Positions 1-10,714 of a DNA stretch of 64,000 bases are shown piece after piece. A program made the position numbers and the translations under genes. The notes beneath the pieces are model-generated. The model did not search any database. It was not told the origin of the DNA and worked only from the letters and a program-made list of their open reading frames with translations. Position 1 is the stretch's first letter, and every line of letters begins with the position of its first letter. Where the stretch lies: positions 1-64,000 of the forward strand of contig NZ_JAKEIT010000007.1 of assembly GCF_021474685.1 (NCBI RefSeq), given 5' to 3'. This DNA is from Tetragenococcus halophilus. GTDB taxonomy: Bacteria > Bacillota > Bacilli > Lactobacillales > Enterococcaceae.

Positions 1-74
1 CATTTAGTCGATAAGTTCGGCTTTAAAAGCGACTGACTTTTTTTGACTTTTATAAAAAAATTTGTTCTAACTAC

Positions 75-102
75 TTGCAATATTAGTAAAAAATGATAAT
101 AT
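75..102 (+). promoter_or_regulatory. groESL promoter (sigma-A type)
   Basis: A TTGCAA -35 box (75-80) and a TAATAT -10 box (97-102) are separated by 16 bp, with a TG just upstream of the -10. The CIRCE operator follows 12 bp downstream, the usual place for a HrcA-repressed promoter. The boxes were assigned by eye. Confidence 0.6.
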
Positions 103-114
103 TGAAATTGTGAG

Positions 115-141
115 TTAGCACTCTATATTAATGAGTGCTAA
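115..141. promoter_or_regulatory. CIRCE operator (HrcA binding site)
   Basis: TTAGCACTC (115-123), a 9-bp spacer and GAGTGCTAA (133-141) form the perfect 9-9-9 CIRCE inverted repeat. In Firmicutes the repressor HrcA binds it upstream of groESL. Here it lies between the promoter and the groES ribosome binding site, so groES-groEL should be induced by heat or protein-folding stress. Confidence 0.97.
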
Positions 142-184
142 TAACAGAAAATTAAACGGAAAATTTTATTTGGAGGGATTTCTC

Positions 185-469
185 GTGTTAAAACCATTAG
201 GCGATCGCGTATTGATCGAAGTTTCGGAAGAAGAAGAAAAAACAGTTGGAGGCATTGTTTTAGCATCCACTGCGCAAGAAAAGCCACAAACTGGTAAAGT
301 TGTAGCTGTCGGTCCAGGACGTACACTAGATAATGGTGAACTAGCAAAGGTTCCTGTAAACGTCGGAGATACTGTTTTATTTGAAAAGTATGCCGGCTCT
401 GAAGTGAAATATGATGGACAAGACTACATGATCTTTTCAGCAAAAGACATTGTAGCGATTGTAGAATAA
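185..469 (+). CDS. groES: Co-chaperonin GroES (10 kDa)
   Basis: A 94-residue GroES, the heptameric lid that caps the GroEL chamber in the cytoplasm. The sequence shows the family start ([11 protein letters not shown]), the mobile-loop region ([11 protein letters not shown]) and the C-terminal [11 protein letters not shown] stretch. Length matches the family (94-97 aa). The start is GTG at 185, placed 7 nt after the GGAGGG site at 172-177. An upstream in-frame ATG at 131 lies inside the CIRCE element and has no ribosome binding site, so it was rejected. groEL follows after 28 bp, giving the standard bicistronic operon under HrcA control. Confidence 0.97.
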   Translation: MLKPLGDRVLIEVSEEEEKTVGGIVLASTAQEKPQTGKVVAVGPGRTLDNGELAKVPVNVGDTVLFEKYAGSEVKYDGQDYMIFSAKDIVAIVE

Positions 470-485
470 AAAAACTTTATTTTGA

Positions 486-2138
<1,653 letters not shown>

Positions 2139-2150
2139 TAGCTTTACAAA

Positions 2151-2186
2151 AAGCCTTGGACATTTTAAAGTCCAAGGCTTTTTTGT
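2151..2186 (+). terminator. groESL rho-independent terminator
   Basis: An 11-bp perfect stem, AAGCCTTGGAC (2151-2161) with GTCCAAGGCTT (2170-2180), has an 8-nt loop and a following T-run. It lies 12 bp after the groEL stop codon. Confidence 0.95.
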
Positions 2187-2210
2187 GTTATCGTTGATAA
2201 TGCCAAAGAG

Positions 2211-2414
2211 CTATGCGAATTGCTATATATTTAATATAGATCTCTGATTTCTATGCGATATCGTTACACATTTAACATAAGTTTACAATTTCTATGAGTT
2301 ATCGCTGCATATTCAGCATAGAACCTCCATTTCTATGAGCTATGGATTCATATTCAGCATAGATTTCACATTTCTATGCGCTATCGGCATTCATTCAACA
2401 TAGAATTCCTGTTT
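2211..2414. repeat. Tandem 41-bp palindromic repeat array, CTATG...CATAG family (left copy)
   Basis: Five degenerate units start with CTATGCG or CTATGAG at 2211, 2251, 2292, 2333 and 2374, giving spacings of 40, 41, 41 and 41 bp. Later units carry CATAG about 30 bp after the CTATG, so each can fold into a hairpin, and share ATATTCAGCATAG or ATTCAACATAG. No ORF or spacer structure is present. The reverse complement of this family recurs at 63.7-64.0 kb. It fills the gap between groEL and the convergent SDR gene together with the next feature. Confidence 0.85.
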
Positions 2415-2604
2415 CATTGTTGGATCACCAATGTTAGCCCATAACATTCTTATTTTGTTGTTCTTAATTATTGTTAATCACATGATTTCATTGTTTTCTT
2501 GTGCTTAAATCAAAGAAAAGGTAATAATATATAATAAATGATGCAATTAGTCACATTATTTTGATAAAGTAAAGTTGTTAACCTTGTTTAAGAACATTAC
2601 TTTC
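2415..2604. repeat. Remnant of the GTTCTTA 41-bp repeat family
   Basis: Continuing in phase from the previous array, units begin near 2419 (GTTGG), 2460 (GTTCTTAATTATTG) and 2501 (GTGCTTAAAT), each 41 bp apart. They share CATTGTT and GTTAATC-like words with the arrays at 56.4 and 57.2 kb. TTTAAGAACATTACTTT at 2587-2603 matches the start of the 57.17 kb array at all but one position. The rest of the gap to 2673 shows no gene. Confidence 0.55.
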
Positions 2605-2673
2605 GGATTTTACTGGGATTAAATGTAATAGTAACACTACTTTTGTCATCCTATGTGATTGTTTAATAATCAG

Positions 2674-2720
2674 AAAGATACAGATTAGTTTCCACTTTAA
2701 AAACTAGTCTGTATCTTTTT
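2674..2720. terminator. Hairpin terminator downstream of the SDR gene
   Basis: AAAGATACAGATTAGTTT (2674-2691) pairs with AAACTAGTCTGTATCTTT (2701-2718), apart from one mismatched or wobble position. The T-run is better on the plus strand, but the position just past the minus-strand SDR stop suggests it ends that transcript, possibly from both sides. Confidence 0.7.
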
Positions 2721-2724
2721 TGTT

Positions 2725-3552
2725 TTATAGATAATTTGCTATACTGTCTTTTGTTATTTGCTGTAGTTTTTCTCTAGCCGCTTTATCGTAAGCTTGTGGG
2801 TTCGGCTGAACTTGGGTTTTACCTTCAAAATATTTACCTGTAACTTCATCTAAATCTTTTGAAGTTGCAAGAAATTCAAGGGCAGAAAAACCTTTTTCCA
2901 CTGAAGTTTGCGCTGGACCGAAATGATCAGATACCATATTTGTACCCATTAGTGTTGATGGATGTAGTGCATTGACATGAATTTTTCTTTCCTGTAGTTC
3001 AGTTGCAAGGTCAAATGTAAACATGATCAAAGCTAATTTACTACGCTCATATGCCAAATAACCCTCATAATGATTTTTCATATTGATATCATTAAAGTCA
3101 ATAGGGGCTTGGCCGACTGAAGCGACGTTAATGATTCTTGCACCATCTTTAATAATCGGAAGTAATTTTCTAGTGAGTAAAACTTGAGCTAAATAGTTGA
3201 TACTCCATCTTAACTCGTAACCATCTTGACTCAATTCACGTTGCTTTTGCGATTTCGGACCGCCGCCGATACCAGCATTGTTTATCAAAAGATCAATTTT
3301 TTCATTATTTGCTATAATCTGTTCAGCTAACTGTGCTACTGATTGAAGCGAAGAAAAATCGCCATTAAAATATTTTAAATCCTGATTACCGGTCGTTTGC
3401 TGTATTTCTTCTATGGTTTTAAAACCTTTTTCTTCGTTTCTTCCATGTAACAAGATTCTTGCGCCTTGTTTTGCAAAACGTTTAGCTGTCATTTTTCCCA
3501 GACCATCCGTTGCGCCAGTAATTAAAACTGTAGATTGTGCTAATGCTTTCAT
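2725..3552 (-). CDS. Short-chain dehydrogenase/reductase
   Basis: A 275-residue classical SDR oxidoreductase with one Rossmann fold. Visible are the glycine-rich cofactor motif TGATDGLG near residue 12, the NNAG motif (INNAGIGG) and the catalytic YERSK (Tyr-x3-Lys). The Arg-rich stretch after the second strand (LLHGRNEEK) suggests NADP(H). The overall pattern resembles the retinol dehydrogenase/WW-domain oxidoreductase-like SDRs, but the substrate cannot be read from sequence. The start chosen is ATG 3552, preceded by AAGGAAGG on the minus strand; an in-frame start 15 codons upstream lacks such a site. It is a single gene, divergent from pncB. Confidence 0.85.
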   Translation of the reverse strand: MKALAQSTVLITGATDGLGKMTAKRFAKQGARILLHGRNEEKGFKTIEEIQQTTGNQDLKYFNGDFSSLQSVAQLAEQIIANNEKIDLLINNAGIGGGPKSQKQRELSQDGYELRWSINYLAQVLLTRKLLPIIKDGARIINVASVGQAPIDFNDINMKNHYEGYLAYERSKLALIMFTFDLATELQERKIHVNALHPSTLMGTNMVSDHFGPAQTSVEKGFSALEFLATSKDLDEVTGKYFEGKTQVQPNPQAYDKAAREKLQQITKDSIANYL

Positions 3553-3676
3553 TGTGCGCGCCTTCCTTTCATAAATGTTCCTTCTTTGTTTTAGCATAAC
3601 AAATAATTATATTTGGTGAAATAAAAAGGAAACATACAGTCTTTTTCTAATATTTTACTTATTTTAAGAGTTAATG

Positions 3677-3706
3677 TTACATAGCTGTTATTATCTTTGT
3701 TATAAT
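3677..3706 (+). promoter_or_regulatory. pncB-nadE promoter
   Basis: TTACAT (3677-3682) and TATAAT (3701-3706) are 18 bp apart, with a TGT extended -10 directly before TATAAT. It sits 34 bp upstream of the pncB start. Confidence 0.6.
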
Positions 3707-3739
3707 ATAGTGGAGAAAAATCGAGGGAGTCTGAGTGTA

Positions 3740-5206
3740 ATGAATAAAACGTACAAAGATGATAGTTTAGCCCTGCATACGGATCTTTATCAAATTAATA
3801 TGATGAAAACTTATTGGGAACTAGGCCGTGCTGATAAGCATGCTGTTTTTGAATGTTTTTTCCGGGAAATGCCATTTAAAAACGGTTATGCAGTATTTGT
3901 CGGGTTGGAGCGTTTGGTTGATTATTTAAAAAATTTGAAATTCACTGAATCAGACATTGAATATTTACGTTCAGTAGAAAATTATCCAGAAGATTTTTTG
4001 GATTATTTAAAAAACTTCTCTTTTAATTGTACTGTTCGTTCAGCTAAAGAAGGGGACCTGGTTTTTGCTAATGAGCCTATTATTCAAGTAGAAGGACCTC
4101 TAGCTCAAGCGCAATTAGTAGAGACTGCTATTTTAAATATCGTCAATTTTCAAACATTAATTGCTACCAAAGCAGCCCGTATCAAGTCTGTTATTGGAGA
4201 AGATCCACTCTTAGAATTTGGTTCAAGACGTGGACAAGAGATGGATGCCGCTTTATGGGGAGCTCGTGCTTCCTATGTGGGCGGTGCTGATGCTACTAGT
4301 AATGTACGCGCCGGTAAAGTATTTGGTATTCCGGATGCTGGGACACATGCACATTCACTTATTCAGTCTTATGGTAATGATTATGATGGTTTTATGGCTT
4401 ATGCCAAAACGCATAAAGATTGTGTCTTTTTAGTGGATACCTATGATACATTAAAACTAGGTGTGCCAAATGCGATACGTGTAGCTAAAGAATTAGGTGA
4501 TCAAATCAATTTTCTAGGGGTGCGAATCGACAGCGGAGATATGGCCTATATTTCCAAAAAAGTTCGAGAGCAGTTGGATGACGCTGGTTTTCCTGAGGCG
4601 AAAATTTATGCCTCCAATGATCTTGATGAAAATACGATTTTAAATTTAAAAATGCAAAAAGCCAAAATTGACGTCTGGGGTGTGGGAACGAATCTGATTA
4701 CTGCTTATGATCAACCTGCATTAGGTGCGGTTTATAAATTAGTTTCCATTGAAAATGATCAAGGTGAAATGGTAGATACGATCAAACTTTCCAGTAACGC
4801 AGAAAAAGTAACGACGCCTGGAAAAAAACAAGTATGGCGTATTACTCGTAATTCAGACGGAAAATCGCAAGGAGACTATGTTACTTTGTGGGATGAAAAA
4901 CCTAACGAACAAGAAAGTATCTATATGTTTCATCCAGTACACACTTATATTAACAAAACTGTTACTGATTTTACTGCTCGTGTTCTTTTACATGATATTT
5001 TTGAAGAAGGCGAACTGGTTTATGCTATGCCTTCTTTAGAAGAGATCAAAGAATATTCTAAAAGTTGCCTAGCTTCCTTGTGGGAAGAGTATAAACGTGA
5101 TTTAAATCCACAACCTTACCCAGTAGATTTATCGACAGATTGTTATAATCATAAGATGAGACTTTTGAATAAAGTTCGTCAAGAGGTAGAAGATATAACA
5201 TCTTAA
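3740..5206 (+). CDS. pncB: Nicotinate phosphoribosyltransferase
   Basis: This 488-residue enzyme makes nicotinate mononucleotide from nicotinate, PRPP and ATP, the entry step of the Preiss-Handler NAD salvage route. Typical motifs are the N-terminal [28 protein letters not shown], the GTHAHS segment that holds the phosphorylatable His region, and GVRIDSGD. Start is ATG 3740 with GAGGGAG at 3723-3729; a longer reading frame upstream has no ribosome binding site. nadE follows after 26 bp, and the two genes form an NAD salvage operon, a common pairing in lactic acid bacteria that rely on external niacin. Confidence 0.96.
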   Translation: MNKTYKDDSLALHTDLYQINMMKTYWELGRADKHAVFECFFREMPFKNGYAVFVGLERLVDYLKNLKFTESDIEYLRSVENYPEDFLDYLKNFSFNCTVRSAKEGDLVFANEPIIQVEGPLAQAQLVETAILNIVNFQTLIATKAARIKSVIGEDPLLEFGSRRGQEMDAALWGARASYVGGADATSNVRAGKVFGIPDAGTHAHSLIQSYGNDYDGFMAYAKTHKDCVFLVDTYDTLKLGVPNAIRVAKELGDQINFLGVRIDSGDMAYISKKVREQLDDAGFPEAKIYASNDLDENTILNLKMQKAKIDVWGVGTNLITAYDQPALGAVYKLVSIENDQGEMVDTIKLSSNAEKVTTPGKKQVWRITRNSDGKSQGDYVTLWDEKPNEQESIYMFHPVHTYINKTVTDFTARVLLHDIFEEGELVYAMPSLEEIKEYSKSCLASLWEEYKRDLNPQPYPVDLSTDCYNHKMRLLNKVRQEVEDITS

Positions 5207-5232
5207 TTGTTATATATGTAGGAGGAATTATT

Positions 5233-6057
5233 TTGAGTTTACAAACAAAAATTATCAATGAAACAGGCGTCCAGCCGACAATTGATCCAGAAGAAGAAAT
5301 TAGAAAGAGTATTGAATTTTTAAAAGATTACTTATACAAAAATTCTTTTTTAAAAACCTTTGTATTAGGTATTAGTGGTGGACAGGATTCTTCATTAGCT
5401 GGACGTATGACACAAATAGCTATGGAAGAAATGCGACAAGAAACCCAAGATTCAGACTATCATTTTATTGCAGTCCGACTTCCTTATGGTACACAAGCAG
5501 ATGAAGAAGACGCTGAACGTGCTATCGAGTTTATTCAACCAGATACACAAATTGCGGTTGATATTAAACCGGCAGTAGATGCTCAAGTATCTTCTTTGGA
5601 AACCGTTGGTATGTCAGTTTCAGATTTTAATAAAGGGAATATAAAAGCACGTCAGCGTATGATTACGCAATATGCAATTGCCGGTGAGTTTTCGGGTGCA
5701 GTGATCGGAACAGATCATGCAGCGGAAAATATTACAGGATTTTTCACGAAATTTGGTGATGGGGCAGCTGACATCATGCCTTTATTTCGCTTAAACAAAA
5801 GACAAGGCCAACTGTTATTAGAAACGTTGAACGCACCAGAAGAACTTTATGTTAAAGTGCCAACTGCAGATTTAGAAGAGGAAAAACCACAACTTAGTGA
5901 TGAAACTGCTTTGGGAGTAACTTATCAAGAGATTGACGATTACTTAGAAGGAAAACGCGTTTCCAGACAAGCCCAAGAAACGATTGAAAATTTATGGGCG
6001 AAAACACAACATAAAAGACATCAACCGATCACGATTTTTGATGATTTTTGGAAATAA
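5233..6057 (+). CDS. nadE: NH3-dependent NAD+ synthetase
   Basis: This 274-residue N-type ATP pyrophosphatase converts deamido-NAD to NAD with ammonia. The P-loop SGGQDSS (48-54) binds ATP pyrophosphate. [19 protein letters not shown] and the late [15 protein letters not shown] segment are family hallmarks. There is no glutaminase domain, so it uses free ammonia, like the E. coli and Bacillus enzymes of the same length. The start is TTG 5233, 7 nt after GGAGG (5221-5225). It is the second gene of the pncB-nadE operon and ends at a terminator. Confidence 0.96.
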   Translation: MSLQTKIINETGVQPTIDPEEEIRKSIEFLKDYLYKNSFLKTFVLGISGGQDSSLAGRMTQIAMEEMRQETQDSDYHFIAVRLPYGTQADEEDAERAIEFIQPDTQIAVDIKPAVDAQVSSLETVGMSVSDFNKGNIKARQRMITQYAIAGEFSGAVIGTDHAAENITGFFTKFGDGAADIMPLFRLNKRQGQLLLETLNAPEELYVKVPTADLEEEKPQLSDETALGVTYQEIDDYLEGKRVSRQAQETIENLWAKTQHKRHQPITIFDDFWK

Positions 6058-6096
6058 AAGTACGATGTATTTGTTTGGATTTTGTCAACAATAGCT

Positions 6097-6130
6097 AAGG
6101 GAAACCTCAACGTTTCCCTTTTTATTTTTT
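6097..6130 (+). terminator. pncB-nadE terminator
   Basis: AAGGGAAAC (6097-6105), loop CTCAAC, GTTTCCCTT (6112-6120), then a T-rich tract. Confidence 0.93.
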
Positions 6131-6149
6131 AGTAAGGTGTTTGAAAAGA

Positions 6150-7952
6150 ATGAATAAAAAATTAAAATATTTAATCTTAGCTTTAGTGATTTTTTGTGGA
6201 ATTATCTTTAGTAATCTTTTTTTACAATGGTGTCAAAATGAGCTATCCATTGATTTAGCCATAAAATTTGCTTTTTCATGGCATACAGAAAAATTCTTTT
6301 TAGCTAGCTTGGTTTTGTTGATACTGTTTATCTTTCTAACTAGTCTTGCTGGTTCGTTAATTGCTGGGGCTAGTTTTTATAGTCTTTTTATTACGATCAT
6401 AGGTATTGCTACTTATTTGAAAATGTCCTTTAGACAAGAACCGGTTTATCCTGATGATTTACAAATGATTACCCAGTTAGGATTCTTTAGAGAAGTTATT
6501 GGAACAGGACCTTTTGTGTTCGTTCTTCTTTTAATGATCGCTGTGGGGTTTCTTTTTATCTATCAATTATATCGGAGTTTCTTTTTAACAAAGAATATAC
6601 AAATCTTACGTGTTATTATGCTTTGTCTTAGCAGTTTAGGCTTGGTGTATATCAGTCATTTCAATGATGAGAGTAATTTGCTAAGAAAAGGTTATGACCA
6701 AACCGCTTTATGGATCCCTTATTCGCAAGAAATGAATTACTATAATGTCGGTTTTGTAGGTGGTTTTTTATATAATTTGCGTGTGGACGTAATGAAAGAG
6801 CCAAAAGGGTATTCACAAGAAACGATTGAAGATATTACAGAAAAATACCAAGAGGAAGTTGAAGCAGCTGAAAGCAAAGAGCAGCCTAATATTGTTTATG
6901 TGATGAGTGAAAGTTTTTCCGATCCTGAGCATCTGCAAGGACTCTCGGTTTCAGGAAATCCTTTAAAAGAGTATTATGACCTGGCTAATCAAACTTATAG
7001 TGGGAAAATGCTTTCGCAAAATTACGGTGGTGGTACAGCTAATATTGAATTTGAGGCCTTAACGAGTTTTTCTATGGAATTATTGAATCCTCAGATGACA
7101 ACGCCTTATACGATGTTAATACCTAAGATGGATGATTTACCTTCTTTGGTTTCTTTAACAAAAGATCGAGGATATGAGGCAACCGCGATCCATCCTTATG
7201 ATACTTCCATGTATAAAAGACAAGATGTTTACTCGATCTTAGGCTTTGATCGTTTTATCGACCAGGATAGTATGGATTATACTCAAACCATCGAAAATAA
7301 TCCTTATATTTCTGATGAAGCCGCTTATCAGCAAATATTAGATCAATTACAAAAAGAGCAAACACCACAGTTCGTTCATTTGGTGACTATGCAGACTCAT
7401 ATGCCTTATGAAGGCAAATATGACAATGTTGACTATCAAGTAAGTGGAAATGATAATAATCGCAATATCGAGCATTATTTACAAGACATTCATTATAGTG
7501 GAAAAGCGCTAAAAGACTTTACCAATGAACTGGAAAAATTACCAGAACGTACTTTAGTCGTTTTTTGGGGCGATCATTTACCGGGAATTTATTCCGATCA
7601 ACTACAAGAACAAAACAATGACGCGGATTTACATCAAACTGAATTTTTAATGGTAGATTCAAAAGAAGATTTACAACACGAAGAAGGGGAGGTCACGAGT
7701 CCCTTCTACTTTGCGCCCAATTTATTTGAAAAAGCAGGCTTGCAGTCAACGCCTTTTTATGAACTTTTATTAGATTTAGAAGATATACTGCCTGCTTTTG
7801 AACCGAGGATGTATGTAGATAATGATCAACAATTTCATGAAGAATTAAAGTTGAATAAAAATCAACAAGAAATTTACCAGGATTATCGTTTGATTCAATA
7901 TGATATTTTACAAGGGGAACAATATAGCTTAGAAAACGATTTTTTTAATTAA
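6150..7952 (+). CDS. LtaS-like membrane sulfatase-fold phosphotransferase
   Basis: A protein of about 600 residues: roughly five hydrophobic segments within the first 190 residues, then an extracytoplasmic alkaline-phosphatase/sulfatase-fold domain. Visible catalytic signatures are NIVYVMSESFSDP (first metal site), GGGTANIEFE with the nucleophilic Thr, and VVFWGDHLPG (late metal-binding DH). This layout is shared by lipoteichoic acid synthases and related glycerol-phosphate transferases, which move glycerol phosphate from phosphatidylglycerol to surface polymers. It is divergent from canonical LtaS, so a paralogue modifying another glycan or lipid is equally possible. The start is taken as ATG 6150, 12 nt after AAGG; a TTG three codons earlier would be too close to that site. 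Confidence 0.8.
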   Translation: MNKKLKYLILALVIFCGIIFSNLFLQWCQNELSIDLAIKFAFSWHTEKFFLASLVLLILFIFLTSLAGSLIAGASFYSLFITIIGIATYLKMSFRQEPVYPDDLQMITQLGFFREVIGTGPFVFVLLLMIAVGFLFIYQLYRSFFLTKNIQILRVIMLCLSSLGLVYISHFNDESNLLRKGYDQTALWIPYSQEMNYYNVGFVGGFLYNLRVDVMKEPKGYSQETIEDITEKYQEEVEAAESKEQPNIVYVMSESFSDPEHLQGLSVSGNPLKEYYDLANQTYSGKMLSQNYGGGTANIEFEALTSFSMELLNPQMTTPYTMLIPKMDDLPSLVSLTKDRGYEATAIHPYDTSMYKRQDVYSILGFDRFIDQDSMDYTQTIENNPYISDEAAYQQILDQLQKEQTPQFVHLVTMQTHMPYEGKYDNVDYQVSGNDNNRNIEHYLQDIHYSGKALKDFTNELEKLPERTLVVFWGDHLPGIYSDQLQEQNNDADLHQTEFLMVDSKEDLQHEEGEVTSPFYFAPNLFEKAGLQSTPFYELLLDLEDILPAFEPRMYVDNDQQFHEELKLNKNQQEIYQDYRLIQYDILQGEQYSLENDFFN

Positions 7953-8092
7953 GTTGTTTCACGCTTAACTTCAATAAAAAATAATTTTATCATTTAAAAC
8001 ATGAAATCACGCCTTTTAATTTTTCTTTTACGCCTATTTTTGTGAAACCCTAAGTAGGGAGTTGGATGTTTTTTGGATAAAAATTGTGGATA

Positions 8093-8135
8093 AAAAAATG
8101 GCTTATTTGGTGTAAAAACCAATAAGCCATTTTTT
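8093..8135. terminator. Bidirectional terminator
   Basis: AAAAAATGGCTTATTTGG (8093-8110) pairs with CCAATAAGCCATTTTTT (8119-8135). The stem is A- and T-flanked on both strands. It lies between the convergent LtaS-like and LysR genes and overlaps the LysR stop codon. Confidence 0.9.
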
Positions 8136-8964
8136 AGGAAAACATTTCACGATGGGATAATTGTTCTTGGATAAAAGTAGAAATCTGTCCTAACTTTTCT
8201 GATACTACCTTCTTACGTGTCAAAAAATATAGATTTCGTTCGCCGAAAGAATCCAGACATTGGTAGGGTAAATTTTGGTCTAAAGCTAACTTAGAAACGA
8301 TCGTTTTTCCTACATGGTGCTTTAACAGTGCTAAAACCATCTCATGATTATAAGTACGGATAATATTAGGCGTTAGGTTGTTATATTTTAAATAATTTTC
8401 ATTGATAAAACCCAGAGGAGAGTCGGTTTCAGGTAGTAACCAATAGTCTGAATCAGGATCTCCCGCTAGTACTAATTCATCTTTAGTGACGATATAACGA
8501 TCAACTAATTCACTACGTTCTGGGGTTTCGATCAAGCCAAAATCAACTTTTGCTTTTTCTAATTCCTGGACAATTTCTTCTCCTGACATGACTGGAAAAC
8601 TAAAATTGACCATGGGGAAACGCTTGACCAAGATAGGCACGATTTTAGGAATCAAATAGGTTCCGCAAGTTTGAGAACTAGCCAAAACACAATTTTCGCG
8701 ATAACTTTTTTGCGTGTTTACATGCGTAATGGCGTCATTCCATTCTTCAATAATCTTTAAAATTCTAGGATATAAAAAATCAGCTTCTTTAGTAGGAAGG
8801 ATTTCTTGTTTTCCATTACGAATAAATAAAGTGACGTTTAAATGATCCTCTAATTTTCGAATTTGAGCGGACACAGTAGGCTGTGTTAGATAAAGACTGT
8901 TTGCTGTCTTGGTAAAATTATGAGTTTCATAAACGGATAAAAAAGCTTTTAATAAGTGAAACAA
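8134..8964 (-). CDS. LysR-family transcriptional regulator
   Basis: A 276-residue LysR-type regulator. The N-terminal winged helix-turn-helix is clear (NFTKTANSLYLTQPTVSAQI near residues 16-35, then RKLEDHLNVTLFIR). A periplasmic-binding-protein-like effector domain fills the rest. The start is TTG 8964, about 6 nt after GAGGTG. It lies just downstream of nrdI on the same strand (25 bp), so the two may be cotranscribed. The effector and targets cannot be inferred; LysR proteins often control adjacent genes, and here the only close partner is nrdI. Confidence 0.88.
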   Translation of the reverse strand: MFHLLKAFLSVYETHNFTKTANSLYLTQPTVSAQIRKLEDHLNVTLFIRNGKQEILPTKEADFLYPRILKIIEEWNDAITHVNTQKSYRENCVLASSQTCGTYLIPKIVPILVKRFPMVNFSFPVMSGEEIVQELEKAKVDFGLIETPERSELVDRYIVTKDELVLAGDPDSDYWLLPETDSPLGFINENYLKYNNLTPNIIRTYNHEMVLALLKHHVGKTIVSKLALDQNLPYQCLDSFGERNLYFLTRKKVVSEKLGQISTFIQEQLSHREMFS

Positions 8965-8989
8965 ATCTTCACCTCATTTGCTATAAATT

Positions 8990-9445
8990 TTAAAATTCAT
9001 CTATGGCTGCTTGCCATTTTTCACAGAGTAAGTGGTAAATATTTTGAATTTCGTCATTTGTACCGCGTAATTCAAAATCAGCCAAAAAAGGGATGTCAAA
9101 CTGTTCAGCGTACTGTTTAGCAGTTAAACAGTATTGGTCGTTAAAATTTTTATTGCCGCTGCCGATCACGCCTAAACAAAGATTTGAATTATTTTTAAAT
9201 TCGATGTAATCCCGTAAACTTTCAGTTAAGATTTCCTGATCTCCATTATCGATGCCATTACCACCTTCTAAATAAGTAGGGACAAAAGCAAAAAATGGTT
9301 CAGTTTCTTCTTCTTCAGGCGTATTGTCGTCGATTTCTTTTGCGTGTATAATTAGCTCATTAGAATTTTTTTCTTCGGCAAATCGTTGGAGACGTTGCAC
9401 AAAAGAACGAGTGTTGCCAGAAATAGATATATATACTACATTCAT
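8990..9445 (-). CDS. nrdI: NrdI-type flavodoxin of class Ib ribonucleotide reductase
   Basis: A 151-residue flavodoxin-like protein. The N-terminal SISGNTRSFV is the FMN phosphate loop. GSGNKNFNDQYCLTAKQYA and FELRGT are typical of NrdI, which supplies the oxidant that assembles the dimanganese-tyrosyl cofactor of NrdF. Length fits (130-160 aa). AGGAGG precedes the ATG. It is not next to nrdE/nrdF/nrdH here, so it is either a stand-alone nrdI or a second copy. Pairing with a LysR gene suggests separate, possibly oxidative or metal-responsive, control. Confidence 0.85.
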   Translation of the reverse strand: MNVVYISISGNTRSFVQRLQRFAEEKNSNELIIHAKEIDDNTPEEEETEPFFAFVPTYLEGGNGIDNGDQEILTESLRDYIEFKNNSNLCLGVIGSGNKNFNDQYCLTAKQYAEQFDIPFLADFELRGTNDEIQNIYHLLCEKWQAAIDEF

Positions 9446-9523
9446 TGGATATTACCTCCTGGAAATAGTATAGCAAATATAAGTAAATGTTGGAAAATAA
9501 TTTTATAAGAAAGAAGGGATTTT

Positions 9524-10090
9524 ATGATCCGTTTTGCCAAAAAAGAAGATCAACCCAAGATTGCTGAATTAATATTAGTTATTTTAAAGGATATGGAGTT
9601 ACCATTTCTAAATGAAGTCGATGAACAAACGACTTTAAAAATTTTAGAAGAAGCTATGCAAGATCCTGATTATCGTTATGGTAGAAAGCATGGCTTGGTA
9701 AATGAAGTTAATGGAGAAGTTGCAGGCATTGCTTTTGGTTATTTTGCAAGCGAGGAAGAAACTATCGATAAGAGCTTAGAAAAGGTGCTTGCTAAATATA
9801 ATGTAGCGGATCAATCCTTGTTCAGCGAAAAAGAAACTTTTGCTGGGGAATGGTATTTAGATACGCTTTGTGTAGATGCTGCTTATCGTGGGCAAGGGAT
9901 TGCTACAGAACTGTTAGATGCTACTGAAGATTTTGCCAAAAAAGAAGGTGCCACGGTTTTAGGACTTTGTGTTGACCACGCTAATAAAAAGGCACAAAGG
10001 CTATATGAAGATAATGGATTTAAAGTGGTTGGTGAACAAATAATCAGTGACCATCCTTATCATCATATGCAAAAAGAAATCCATTCTTAA
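9524..10090 (+). CDS. GNAT-family N-acetyltransferase
   Basis: A 188-residue GNAT acetyltransferase. Acetyl-CoA binding is marked by LCVDAAYRGQGIATELLD (motif A, R/Q-x-x-G-x-G/A) and a following NKKAQRLYEDNGFKVVGE segment (motif B). The substrate is unknown. Ribosome binding site AGAAGGG precedes ATG 9524. It is transcribed alone and ends at the shared terminator before the convergent YxjI-like gene. Confidence 0.85.
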   Translation: MIRFAKKEDQPKIAELILVILKDMELPFLNEVDEQTTLKILEEAMQDPDYRYGRKHGLVNEVNGEVAGIAFGYFASEEETIDKSLEKVLAKYNVADQSLFSEKETFAGEWYLDTLCVDAAYRGQGIATELLDATEDFAKKEGATVLGLCVDHANKKAQRLYEDNGFKVVGEQIISDHPYHHMQKEIHS

Positions 10091-10093
10091 AGC

Positions 10094-10134
10094 AAAAAGA
10101 CAGGACCAAAATTATTAATTGGTCCTGTCTTTTT
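10094..10134. terminator. Bidirectional terminator
   Basis: A 16-bp perfect stem, AAAAAGACAGGACCAA (10094-10109) with TTGGTCCTGTCTTTTT (10119-10134), lies between convergent genes. It directly precedes the stop of the minus-strand gene. Confidence 0.93.
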
Positions 10135-10660
10135 AATCTAGACTGTTGGATAGTTTAAAGTCAAAATAAAAAGCAGTTTTTCTTTTTCGATTACGATTAT
10201 ATAACCAATAGTCCATAATAGCTGCGACACAGATACAAGTAGGGGCATTATTTGAGTTAGGGATATCTAGCATATAATAATCGCCAGTTAAAAATACAGC
10301 TTTATTCATTTGCATGATTTCCTCGTTAAAACGCCGAATTTTGTAATGGTGATTGTAAATATCTCCATAAACACTCCAATTTAATCTTGGAATGTAGTAA
10401 AAATCACCTGGCCAATTAAAGATTTTTTGCAAGGTTCCCACTTTAGTATAGTTTTCATAAATCTCAAAACGTTTACCAAAAGTCCAACTGATCTGTTTGA
10501 TACTAGCGACTAAATTGCCGTTCATTCGATATAAAGAAAGAGCATCGCCTTTTGTACCCCAGCGCCCGACAAGTAAGAAAAGGGATTGTCCTTTTTCATC
10601 GGTCACAACAGTACGTGTAATATTACTTAGTTGCTTGTCTTGAATATAAAATTCTGGCAT
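10133..10660 (-). CDS. LURP-one-related/YxjI-family protein
   Basis: A 175-residue protein with the tubby-like beta-barrel pattern of the LURP-one-related (YxjI) family: an early RTVVTDEKG, VGRWGTKGD, short beta strands, and a final hydrophobic helix-like segment (ICVAAIMDYWLY). Members are small cytoplasmic or membrane-associated proteins of unknown biochemical role. The start is ATG 10660, 7 nt after AGGAGGTG; the open frame extends 14 codons further upstream without a ribosome binding site. It follows the HAD phosphatase gene by about 55 bp on the same strand. Confidence 0.7.
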   Translation of the reverse strand: MPEFYIQDKQLSNITRTVVTDEKGQSLFLLVGRWGTKGDALSLYRMNGNLVASIKQISWTFGKRFEIYENYTKVGTLQKIFNWPGDFYYIPRLNWSVYGDIYNHHYKIRRFNEEIMQMNKAVFLTGDYYMLDIPNSNNAPTCICVAAIMDYWLYNRNRKRKTAFYFDFKLSNSLD

Positions 10661-10714
10661 GCTCTTCACCTCCTTGTTTGAACAATCAAGGTGTTCGTGC
10701 AAAAAAGCAAAACA

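Noticed and set aside
131-184. Longer GroES starting at ATG 131
   Set aside because: The codon lies inside the CIRCE operator and has no ribosome binding site; GTG 185 has a good one and gives the family length.
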